Shown in pieces: positions 54,879-62,971 of a DNA stretch of 64,000 nt (position 1 is its first letter; each line of letters opens with the position of its first letter). The DNA comes from Micromonospora haikouensis (GTDB taxonomy: Bacteria > Actinomycetota > Actinomycetes > Mycobacteriales > Micromonosporaceae). The stretch lies in NCBI RefSeq assembly GCF_900091595.1, contig NZ_FMCW01000001.1:33706-97705 (forward strand), read 5' to 3'. The notes below the pieces were generated by a model. The model was not told the origin of the DNA and made no database searches. It was given only the letters and a program-made list of their open reading frames with translations. Made by a program: the position numbers and the translations under genes.

Positions 54879-57800
54879 TCATGCGGCGATGGCGCGGGCT
54901 GCCGCGTACAGGTCGGCCGGCAACGGATGCGCCAACTCCCAGACGATGCGCATCGGCCGGTCCCCGGTGTGCCGCCGGTACGCCATCGGCCCGGCGTACA
55001 GGTAGGCCGGCGCGCCCAGGTCCCGGTCCGGCACCCGCGTCTCCCGCACGAACAGGTGCACCGTCGAGCCACGCGAGGCGTGGTGGACGTAGCGCTGCCC
55101 GGTCGCCGACGCCGCCGACGTGGTGCTCTGCGACTCCCACTGGAACAGCCGGTCGGTGACGGCCCGGTCCGCGTACATGGTGGTGGGGGAGTAGTGCCGC
55201 TCCGACTTGACCAGGGTGACGAAGAACAGGTCCGCCCGCTCGGACTCCAGCCACTTCACCCCCTCCCGCAGCGACCCCGGGTTCGGCATCCCGAACGCGG
55301 CACACGCCTCGTTGCGGCTGTAGCGGGCGTGCACCCGCAGCGCGCCGACGGGCACGGTGACCCGGTGGATGCGGTCCCGCAGCACCCCGGCGAGCTGCCG
55401 CAGCTCGGCGCAGCGCGCCGGCTCCGCCCACAGCCGCGCGAGCCGTGCGTCCCGGTCGCTCAACGGTGCCTGCGGACCCCACAGGTCGAAGTGCAGCATG
55501 TCCCACAGCCGTCCCGGCTCCGGCCGCTCACCGGCGGCGACCCGGGCCAGCAGGTCCAGCCGGTCGGCGTCGTCCAGGTGCAGCATCCGCCCGATGGCCC
55601 GCCCCAACTCGCGGTCGTCCGGGCCGGGGGCCGGGGTGTCCAGCCCGGCGAGCCGCCGCAGCCCGGTCCACCCGCCGACCGAGGCCGACCGGTAGACGTC
55701 CTCGACATCGAGGCCGGTCTCCCGCAGGAACCCGGCGAGGTCGACGTCCCCGAGCTGCCGCAGCTCGGCCACCAGGCCTTTCCTCGACGTGGGCAGGGCG
55801 CTCTTGAGGTTGGCCAGCACCACCTCCTTCGCCACCCGGTCCAGCTCGACGTGGCAGCCGCTGGGCAGCATGGGGAAGTCCTGCTCGACCGCGTCCCTGA
55901 CCGCCCGCCGGCTGACCCCGGTCAGGGCCCGCCAGCGCAGGTCGAACCGGAAGTTGGCGTGCTGCCCGCCGATGAAGTCCAGCACCGTGAGGCAGGGCTT
56001 GTCGTCGTCCAGGCGCAGGCCCCGGCCGAGCTGCTGGAGGAAGACCGTCGCGCTCTCGGTGGGCCGCAGCATCAGGATCGTGTCGACCATCGGCAGGTCG
56101 ACGCCCTCGTTGAACAGGTCGACGGTGAACAGCACCCGCAGCTTCCCGGCCCGGAAGTCGCGCAGCAGGCCGTGCTGCGCCGCCCGGTCCGTCCGGGACG
56201 TCACCGCCGCCGACGGCACGCCGTGCCGAGTGAACCAGTCCGCCATGAACTCGGCGTGCCCGATGCTCACGCAGAAGCCGAGCGCCCGCATCCGCCCGAC
56301 GTCCACGGTGTCCCGCACGGCCCGCAGGATCAGCCGCGCCCGCGCGTCGTCGCCGGTGTAGATCGCGCCCAGCTCGCCCGGGTCGTACCCCTGGCCGCGC
56401 CGCCACCGCAGGTGCGACAGGTCCACCTCGTCGTGCACCCCGAAATACTGGAACGGGGCCAGCAACTGCCGCTCCAGGGCCTCCCACAGGTGCAGCTCCA
56501 CGGCGGCGCGGCCGTCGAACCACCGCCGCACGTCGCCGCCGTCGGCCCGGTCGGGGGTCGCCGTCAGCCCCAGCAGTACGCGCGGACGCAGCCGCTCCAG
56601 CAGCCGCGCGTACGTCGGCGCCTCCGCGTGGTGGAACTCGTCGACGATCACCATGTCGTACGCCCCAGGGTCGATCTCCCGGCGGTGCAGCGACTGGATC
56701 GAGGCGAAGACGTGCGTCCAGTTCCTCGGCTCGCTCCCGCCGACCAGCAGCTCGCCGAAGCTGCCGTCGCCCACCACCTGCCGGAACGTCGACAGGCTCT
56801 GCCGCAGGATCTGCTCCTGGTGGGCGACGAACAGCAGCGAGCCGACGGTCTTGTTCCTGTTTAGCCGCCGGTAGTCCAGCGCCGCCACCACCGTCTTGCC
56901 GGTCCCGGTCGCCATCACCACCAGGTTGCGGTGCCGGCCGTGCACCTGCCGCTCGGCGTCCAACTCGGCCAGGATCTCCGCCTGGTACGGGTACGGCCGC
57001 ACGTCCAGGTTCGCGATCTGCGTCGGCGACTCCTCGCGCCGCTCCCCGCTGAGCGCCTGCCGCAGCCGCTCGCCGTCCCGCCCGGCGTCGTACGCCTCGA
57101 ACGCCGGATCGTTCCAGTAGTCCTCGAACGTGGCGGTGAACGTGTCGATGACGTGCGGCTGCTCCACGTCGGAGATGCGGACGTTCCACTCCACCCCGTC
57201 GACCAGCGCCGCCTTCGACAGGTTGCTCGACCCGACGTACGCGGTGGTCAGGCCGTTGTCGCGGCGGAACAGCCACGCCTTGGCGTGCAGCCGGGTCGTC
57301 CTGGTCTCGTAGGAGACCTTGACCTCGGCGCCCAGCTCCGCGAGCCGGTCCAGCGCCCGCTGGTCGGTCGCGCCGAGATACGTGGTGGTGATGACGCGCA
57401 GCGTCCCGCCCCGGCCGATCAGCTCGCGGATGGCCGGCTCGACGATGCGCAGCCCGTGCCACTTGATGAACGCGCACAGCAGGTCGACCCGCTCGGCCGA
57501 GGCCATCTCGTGGGTGACCTCGTGGCCGATGCGCGGCTGGTGGCGGCCCTTGACCAGCAGCGCGCCGGTGGAGAGTGGGGTGGTCGGCCGGGCCGGGAAG
57601 GTCGGCTGCGCGGGTGGGGTGGGCGGGGCGGCGATGGCGTGCAGCAGGTTGCGGGCATCGGCGACCAGGTCGTGATGGTCGGTGGCGGTGGGGCTGAGGG
57701 TGGCGATGGCCTCGGCGATCCGGTTGGTCAGGTCGACCTGGCGGCGCAGCTTGTCGTCGCCGTTGGGGACGGCCTGGAGCGCGCGGCTGATGAGGGCGGC

Positions 57801-57941
57801 GAGGTGCCGGGTCAGGGGGTGGTGGGAGTCGGCGGGGTCCAGGGGGTGGTGCTGGACGTGGGCCGGGTCGAGCTGATGGAGCTGATTAGCGATTTTGTGA
57901 GTAAGTAAGTGTTCATAGATGCCAAATCTGAGATCCGCCAC
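54879..57941 (-). CDS. PLD nuclease-SF2 helicase-DUF3427 protein, defence-type
   Basis: The 1020-aa protein has, in order: an N-terminal helical region, a phospholipase-D-like nuclease domain with RLHAKAWLFRRD and GSSNLSKAAL (about 217-243), a superfamily 2 helicase with MATGTGKTVVAA (about 345), DEFHHAEAPTYA (about 432), LGLTATPDRADG (about 455) and QQLGRGLRLDDDKPC (about 635), and a C-terminal DUF3427 region. One HxK motif of PLD is clear. Such proteins occur in restriction-like and phage-defence loci. The first 25 codons are visibly AT-richer than the rest, joining the AT-rich island upstream. GTG 57941 follows a leaderless promoter. Confidence 0.9.
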   Translation of the reverse strand: MADLRFGIYEHLLTHKIANQLHQLDPAHVQHHPLDPADSHHPLTRHLAALISRALQAVPNGDDKLRRQVDLTNRIAEAIATLSPTATDHHDLVADARNLLHAIAAPPTPPAQPTFPARPTTPLSTGALLVKGRHQPRIGHEVTHEMASAERVDLLCAFIKWHGLRIVEPAIRELIGRGGTLRVITTTYLGATDQRALDRLAELGAEVKVSYETRTTRLHAKAWLFRRDNGLTTAYVGSSNLSKAALVDGVEWNVRISDVEQPHVIDTFTATFEDYWNDPAFEAYDAGRDGERLRQALSGERREESPTQIANLDVRPYPYQAEILAELDAERQVHGRHRNLVVMATGTGKTVVAALDYRRLNRNKTVGSLLFVAHQEQILRQSLSTFRQVVGDGSFGELLVGGSEPRNWTHVFASIQSLHRREIDPGAYDMVIVDEFHHAEAPTYARLLERLRPRVLLGLTATPDRADGGDVRRWFDGRAAVELHLWEALERQLLAPFQYFGVHDEVDLSHLRWRRGQGYDPGELGAIYTGDDARARLILRAVRDTVDVGRMRALGFCVSIGHAEFMADWFTRHGVPSAAVTSRTDRAAQHGLLRDFRAGKLRVLFTVDLFNEGVDLPMVDTILMLRPTESATVFLQQLGRGLRLDDDKPCLTVLDFIGGQHANFRFDLRWRALTGVSRRAVRDAVEQDFPMLPSGCHVELDRVAKEVVLANLKSALPTSRKGLVAELRQLGDVDLAGFLRETGLDVEDVYRSASVGGWTGLRRLAGLDTPAPGPDDRELGRAIGRMLHLDDADRLDLLARVAAGERPEPGRLWDMLHFDLWGPQAPLSDRDARLARLWAEPARCAELRQLAGVLRDRIHRVTVPVGALRVHARYSRNEACAAFGMPNPGSLREGVKWLESERADLFFVTLVKSERHYSPTTMYADRAVTDRLFQWESQSTTSAASATGQRYVHHASRGSTVHLFVRETRVPDRDLGAPAYLYAGPMAYRRHTGDRPMRIVWELAHPLPADLYAAARAIAA

Positions 57942-57947
57942 CGTGCG

Positions 57948-57953
57948 ACTATA
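57948..57953 (-). promoter_or_regulatory. Leaderless -10 element of the helicase gene
   Basis: On the - strand TATAGT stands 6 bases before GTG 57941; TACACT just upstream is an alternative. No ribosome-binding site is present. It lies in the 77-bp AT-rich gap to the ATPase-kinase gene. Confidence 0.55.
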
Positions 57954-58018
57954 GTGTATCGAAACGAATTGATTGACGCGAGCTCTCGATTGTGAATAAA
58001 TGGTAGCTTCTCATCGGG

Positions 58019-60475
58019 CTAGCTATTTCGAGATACTAGGTTCAAGGCTGTTCTCGCATCCCGGAGCGCATCACCCGTAAGTCGATACCCGTTGGGCTTT
58101 TGAAACGCAAGCAGCCGATCTACTAGCCCAAACGTCCGTCCGCTCAGAAGCTGTGCGGCGGTCAGCTTTAGATCTGCAATGGTTGCCTTGCCAATCTCTG
58201 CTCCTGCAGCGAGTTGCAAAAGTGTGACTCCGAGCTGGTAGAGATCGACCTCGTGAGTCCAGTTGCCTATGATGAAGCCGGGCGGCAAATAGTGTGGGGT
58301 GGCTGAAACCGTTTCGACGGGGGCGCCAGCTCGCACTGATAGATTAAAATCTATCAGGATGGGCCCACGGTTCGTGCTCAAGATTATATTAGCTGGTTTG
58401 ATGTCTCGGTGCACAACTCCGTGTTGTGCTTCGAAGATTGCTTGGGCGACATCACCGTCAAGTTCATCATGGCGCTTCCGCAGATCATCAACGGCCGCCG
58501 GCCGCGGGTGCATTCGTTCCAGTGCTTCGAGTAATGCCACTGACCACTTAAGTAGCATGTGCTCAGAGGGGCGTGTGGATGCTTCGCAGAAGTTGCGAAG
58601 TGTCGGGCCCTCAATGTACTCCATTGCAATGTATGGGTCTCCTGTCTGAACGCTTCCGGCGTCGATTATCCGAACAATGTTCGGATGATTGAGTGTTTGT
58701 AGAATGTCCAGCTCTCGCTGCACCGTGCTAAGTTTTCCATTGCGCACGACCTTGAGCGCAACGAATTTTTCGGTACCTTCTTCCTGTGCCTTGTATACGG
58801 TAGCGAACCCTCCTGGAGATCCGACGGAGTGTAGTACGGTGTAGTCTCCGACTTTGTCGCCTGGGTCTAGGCGATTACTATATTGTGATGGTCTTGCGGG
58901 TCGGTTCGCGCTGCCGAGCTGTCTCTGAAGGTAGGTCTGCAATAGATCGATGCAAAGGCTAGGTGTAGTGTGGGGATCTCGACATATTCCATAGCCCACT
59001 AGATGGGCTACATCGCCAGGCACGATCCTTGCCCACTCTGCGAACTCGTGAACTTTACCCTCTGCCAGGAGAGTGAGTAGGTAATATTCGTCTCGGTATT
59101 CATCTTTAAGTGTTGAGACGAGTTGAGCGAGAAGGGAGGACCGTTCGATTAGTAGATCCTGTGCGAGCAGCCGAACATCCTGCTCAAGCACCCTCGTTGC
59201 TTGGTGTCGATTCATGTTCTTGTTATGGGCTGCGGATCCTAGTGCTCGCAGCAGGGCTGGATGACCGCCGGTTTGGGCATAACTAGCGGCGAGTGACGGG
59301 GTGTCCCATTGGAGTCCAATCCTCCCGCCGATAGTGGTTAATAGGTCGTAGGCTTCCTCCCTTCTCAGGGGCTTCAGATACTCCCGAGTGAAATAATTGT
59401 AAACTGGGTTGTCGTCCTCGCCAACTTTGGAATCCTCTACGCATTTCGGATTTGTTCCAGATATAATGAAAGACAACCTCCCTGGGAATTGTTGATCTAA
59501 TCCGCGAAGTATGCGCCAAACCTTTACAAATGATTTCTGAACTGCGCTTGTTGCGCCTGGTGGAAGGATGCGTTCAATTTCGTCGAGGAAGACTGCAACC
59601 TTGCGTCGGCGCTGGCTAATTAGGAGGTTTAGGTCGTGGTCGAATAGTTCGCACACGGTATCGGTGTGAGAGATGTCTGAGAACAGCCCGTATTGGCCAA
59701 AGAGGCGATAGCCTCTAACGTCACGTACGTGTCGATGCGAGTCGTAGATGGCCTGGCCGATTGACCATAAGATGTAATTGGAGTCTGGCCTGATTGCGGC
59801 GGCTCGTTGCAGGTCGATTTGAGCGACGAAGCATCTTCCGTCTTCCCGTACTAGCTGTGCTAGGCGGTTTACGAGGGAAGTCTTGCCGATCTTTCGAAGG
59901 CCAAAGATTCCTTGATGGCCGGTACCCGAAGTAATCTCTTGGCGTAGCCTTTCAAGTAGCCGCCGCCTACCGAAGAAATCCTGAGTTTTTGTTACCGCGC
60001 CCGGCAGGTCATACAAGTCTCTAGCATATGATTGGGCTTGCAAGAGGGCGCGAAAATCCTGATCGCCATGAGGCTTGCATTTCCGGATTCGATCCAGACT
60101 GAATCCAACGAAGAGCGTCCCGCTTTCATCACTAATTTCGCGGACTTTGTCGCCAGTGCGGCGATCGTCTGTGATGATAATGCTCACTGATCGACTTAGC
60201 CGCGCTCCCTTGGCTTGGATGATTCTGGTAGCATTATCGATTTCACTTGCGTGCAAGAGGTCGTACTCTGCCACGAGTACAAGGACTTCTCTGGTTTCAC
60301 CGAGAGTGGCTTGTAGTTGATCGGAAAGCTTCGTGAAATAGCCCCACACCTTCGGGTTGTTGGTGGTATGCACGTATTCAATGGAAAGTCCACCGGCCGC
60401 TAGTGCGGCAGCAATATCCTTCTTGACTCGATTCCCGCCAATAAACGTCTCTAGAATGCTGGATTTGATTGGCAT
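58019..60475 (-). CDS. STAND-like ATPase fused to a Ser/Thr protein kinase
   Basis: The 818-aa protein combines an unrecognised alpha/beta domain (about 1-165), an AAA/STAND-like ATPase and a C-terminal eukaryotic-type kinase. Walker A is GLRKIGKTSLVNRL (about 192-205), Walker B VAVFLDEIERIL (about 290). The kinase shows GSPGGFATVYKA (about 552), FVALKVV (Lys about 573), HRDIKPANII (about 688) and DFN in place of DFG (about 705), so it looks active. Base composition is strikingly AT-richer than everything around it and codon use is relaxed, with no strong third-position GC, so it was probably acquired recently. It is tandem with the helicase gene (77 bp apart). A signalling or abortive-infection role is inferred; not matched to a named system. 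Confidence 0.85.
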   Translation of the reverse strand: MPIKSSILETFIGGNRVKKDIAAALAAGGLSIEYVHTTNNPKVWGYFTKLSDQLQATLGETREVLVLVAEYDLLHASEIDNATRIIQAKGARLSRSVSIIITDDRRTGDKVREISDESGTLFVGFSLDRIRKCKPHGDQDFRALLQAQSYARDLYDLPGAVTKTQDFFGRRRLLERLRQEITSGTGHQGIFGLRKIGKTSLVNRLAQLVREDGRCFVAQIDLQRAAAIRPDSNYILWSIGQAIYDSHRHVRDVRGYRLFGQYGLFSDISHTDTVCELFDHDLNLLISQRRRKVAVFLDEIERILPPGATSAVQKSFVKVWRILRGLDQQFPGRLSFIISGTNPKCVEDSKVGEDDNPVYNYFTREYLKPLRREEAYDLLTTIGGRIGLQWDTPSLAASYAQTGGHPALLRALGSAAHNKNMNRHQATRVLEQDVRLLAQDLLIERSSLLAQLVSTLKDEYRDEYYLLTLLAEGKVHEFAEWARIVPGDVAHLVGYGICRDPHTTPSLCIDLLQTYLQRQLGSANRPARPSQYSNRLDPGDKVGDYTVLHSVGSPGGFATVYKAQEEGTEKFVALKVVRNGKLSTVQRELDILQTLNHPNIVRIIDAGSVQTGDPYIAMEYIEGPTLRNFCEASTRPSEHMLLKWSVALLEALERMHPRPAAVDDLRKRHDELDGDVAQAIFEAQHGVVHRDIKPANIILSTNRGPILIDFNLSVRAGAPVETVSATPHYLPPGFIIGNWTHEVDLYQLGVTLLQLAAGAEIGKATIADLKLTAAQLLSGRTFGLVDRLLAFQKPNGYRLTGDALRDARTALNLVSRNS

Positions 60476-60517
60476 ACTCCAACTCTCTGTCGACTGGGGC
60501 GTGGCTGACTGCGTCGT

Positions 60518-60547
60518 GCAATTAGGCCGACGAGCCTAGCAATTAGG
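60518..60547. promoter_or_regulatory. 21-bp-spaced direct repeat upstream of the ATPase-kinase gene
   Basis: GCAATTAGG occurs at 60518-60526 and 60539-60547, exactly two helical turns apart, 43 bp before the start of the ATPase-kinase gene. It may be a tandem regulator site. The rest of the gene-free stretch 60476-60903 is of mixed composition, shifting from AT-rich to GC-rich, and holds a small CCTAG-N6-CTAGG hairpin (60875-60890) but no gene that I can support. Confidence 0.4.
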
Positions 60548-60903
60548 TCGCACTTGGGTTTGTCGGATCTTGGACAGCCGTAAGCGTTTAGGTGTCTTGC
60601 ACGAATTGTCTGAGATTCAATTTTTGGGTGGATTGAGTCATCCAGGTGGACTGTGATGGCTCTTTGGACTCCTACTTCCAGCCGCAACCTCTGCCTTGGC
60701 TGGTCCACCGGCTGGGCTGGAACCCAGAAGTTTCCTTTGGATCCTGCAGGGGCGGCCGGCTCGCCACGTGATCTGTTAGGCGCCCGCCACAGCATGGTGC
60801 GGGTGGGCCCACACGGTTGCCAGTCTGCTCATCGACGTGCCGGGTTCGTGTAGACAGGCGGCCAATCCATTCGGCCTAGCTTGCACTAGGTTTGCGGCAG
60901 TGA

Positions 60904-61311
60904 CGGGGGAGGCCGCCGATAGTTTCCCGGCATGCCGGACTCCACTCGGAGGTCACCGCCCGCCAGGGGCAGGCCGACTTTCGACGCAGGCTCATCGAGG
61001 CGTACGGGGGGCGCTGCGCGATCACCGGCTGCGACACCGAGGCTGCTCTCCAGGCCGCCCACATCTCGCCCTACGACGGGCCGACCACGAACCGGGTGAC
61101 CAACGGTCTGCTGCTCCGGGCCGACGTGCACAACCTCTTCGACCGGGGCCTGATCTGGGTCGACGAGCAGTTCCGTGTCCGGGTCAAGGCGGAGGCGGGA
61201 CACTACGCGAGCTGGCGCGGCGAGAAGCTGCGCCCACCGGCCCGCGCGGCGGACCACCCGGATGCCGCCGCGCTGCGGGCCCACCGTCAGGAGGTGGCCG
61301 GGATGCGGTGA
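60904..61311 (+). pseudogene. HNH nuclease domain relic without a start
   Basis: The frame encodes a good HNH domain: GQADFRRRLIEAYGGRCAI, CDTEAALQAAHISPYDG, NGLLLRADVHNLFDRGLIWV. This is the form usually found at the C-terminus of larger restriction-type proteins. Upstream the frame is closed by TGA at 60901-60903, and there is no ATG, GTG or TTG before GTG 61096, which would remove half the motif. The N-terminal part therefore seems to have been lost, most likely when the adjacent AT-rich segment entered. The HNH residues themselves (His in AAHI, Asn, His in DVHNLF) are intact. Confidence 0.75.
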
Positions 61312-61387
61312 GACCCTGGCCCGGCATCGACCTTCGTGAGACCGTCTATGTCGGAACGTGTGCGACAGGACACGAGGGGTGATCGGT

Positions 61388-62050
61388 GTGGGTGTTGCCG
61401 ACGGGCCGTCGCGATGGTCGATCGAGAAGTTTGGGTTCGCTCAGGCGGTGGCGCTGCGCAAGCGCGTCCCGGCGGCCCTCAAGCGGGCGGTGGAGCGCGC
61501 CATGGATGCCCGGGAGGCGTCCGAGATGACCAGCGACCACGCCTTCGGTTCCGTGCGCTGGCTCGTGCAGTACGAGGAACTGCACCAGCACCTCCGGGAG
61601 TTGCCCGACGTGACGGACCTGCGGCCGCCGGGTGCCCAGTTCAGGATCACGGTCTGCGCAGGGCACCTGCTGCTGCCCTGGCACTACTCCACCAGGAGCG
61701 ACGCCGATATCGCGCGGACCCGGCCGGAGCGCACCCTCAGCAGCTTCGCCCGCGCCCTGCTCGCCCTGTGCGGCCCGGAGCCGCGCTACCAGCAGGACAC
61801 CCTGCCGCTCATGCCGCTCACCGATCAGGAGGCCGATGCTCGGTCGGAGCTGCGGGAGGCCGTCGAGCGGCTCCCTGTCGAGCCGAAGGTGCTGCTGATC
61901 GGGTACGCCTGCAACTCGGAGGCCGGCCTGCTCCGCGTGTGCTGGGGTGAGGCGGCGTTGCGGGGGAACGGCGACCTGGAGTGGCAGCACGTGGAGGAGC
62001 TGCCGATTCCGGGTGACGCGGCCCAGGGGCGGCGTGGCGTCGCCGCCTGA
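61388..62050 (+). CDS. Hypothetical protein, 220 aa
   Basis: Not recognised. GTG 61388 has GAGGGG 8 bases upstream; GTG 61379 and GTG 61358 are in-frame alternatives. The protein starts VGVADGPSRWSIEKFGFAQ and contains VRWLVQYEELHQHLRELP (about 58-75) and PKVLLIGYACNSEAGLLRVCWGEAAL (about 172). No membrane segment or signal peptide. GC-rich with normal codon bias, unlike the island next to it. It is followed by the epimerase gene 56 bp downstream. Confidence 0.7.
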   Translation: MGVADGPSRWSIEKFGFAQAVALRKRVPAALKRAVERAMDAREASEMTSDHAFGSVRWLVQYEELHQHLRELPDVTDLRPPGAQFRITVCAGHLLLPWHYSTRSDADIARTRPERTLSSFARALLALCGPEPRYQQDTLPLMPLTDQEADARSELREAVERLPVEPKVLLIGYACNSEAGLLRVCWGEAALRGNGDLEWQHVEELPIPGDAAQGRRGVAA

Positions 62051-62105
62051 CCGGCGGCCCTCTACAGTCGACGGGGTCTGTTGATCTTGCGGCGAGAGGG
62101 TGCGG

Positions 62106-62954
62106 ATGCGGATCGGCATCAACACGTGGGCGTGGGCGGCCCCGCTGACCGACGGGGCGCTCGCCCGGCTTGCCCCCCGGATCAGGGCGTGGGGCTTCGA
62201 CGCCATCGAGCTGACCGTCCAGGCGCCCGGCGACTGGGATCCCGCGTCAGCGGCCGACCTGCTCGCCGGTTTGGAGCTGACCCCCGCCGTCTGCGCGGGC
62301 CTGCTGCCCGAGCACGACCTGCTCGCCGACGACGAGGAGGTCGTGCGGCGTACGGAAGGATTCGTCCGGCACTGCGTGCGGGTCGCGGGGCGGGTGGGCG
62401 CCGCCGTGGTGGCGGGCCCGCTCTACGCCCCGGCCGGCCGGCGGTGGCTGCTCGACGCGGACGCCCGGCGGGCCGCCACCGCCCGCCTCGTGGCGCGGCT
62501 GCGGCCGCTCGCCGACGAGGCCGCCGGGCAGGGCGTGACGATCGCCCTCGAACCGCTCAACCGGTTCGAGACGAGCCTGCTCAACACCGTCGAGCAGGCG
62601 CTGGAGGTGGTGGACGGCGTCCCCGGGCTGGGCCTCGCGCTGGACACCTTCCACCTGAACATCGAGGAACGCGACCTGCCGGCCGCGATCCGGCTGGCGG
62701 GCGGCCACCTCGCGCACGTCCAGGTGTGCGGCAACGACCGGGGAGCGCCCGGCGGCGACCACCTCGACTGGCCGGGGATGTTCGACGCCCTGACCGGCAT
62801 CGGCTACTCCGGCCAGGTGAACATCGAGTCGTTCACCGCCGAGGCCCTGGCCGTGCCGATGTCCGTGTGGCGGCCCCTCGCCGCCGGCCCCGACGCGCTC
62901 GCCGTCGAGGGGCTGGCGTTCCTGCGTGGCCTGACCGGGCGTAATCTCCGGTAA
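62106..62954 (+). CDS. Sugar phosphate isomerase/epimerase-type TIM barrel
   Basis: The 282-aa protein belongs to the AP-endonuclease-2 superfamily. Metal-site landmarks of ketose 3-epimerases are visible: Glu in ALEPLNRFET (about 151), Asp and His in LALDTFHLNIEE (about 180) and Glu in VNIESFT (about 240). This matches D-tagatose/D-psicose 3-epimerase or inosose-type enzymes; the substrate cannot be set. ATG 62106 has GAGAGG upstream; GTG 62100 is an alternative. The next gene starts 17 bp after its stop, so they may share an mRNA. Confidence 0.88.
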   Translation: MRIGINTWAWAAPLTDGALARLAPRIRAWGFDAIELTVQAPGDWDPASAADLLAGLELTPAVCAGLLPEHDLLADDEEVVRRTEGFVRHCVRVAGRVGAAVVAGPLYAPAGRRWLLDADARRAATARLVARLRPLADEAAGQGVTIALEPLNRFETSLLNTVEQALEVVDGVPGLGLALDTFHLNIEERDLPAAIRLAGGHLAHVQVCGNDRGAPGGDHLDWPGMFDALTGIGYSGQVNIESFTAEALAVPMSVWRPLAAGPDALAVEGLAFLRGLTGRNLR

Positions 62955-62971
62955 CCACGGGGGGAGAGTCG

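Noticed and set aside
60451..60795. 114-aa ORF on the - strand upstream of the ATPase-kinase
   Set aside because: Mixed, basic composition with no motif, overlaps the ATPase-kinase start in another frame, and there is no ribosome-binding site.
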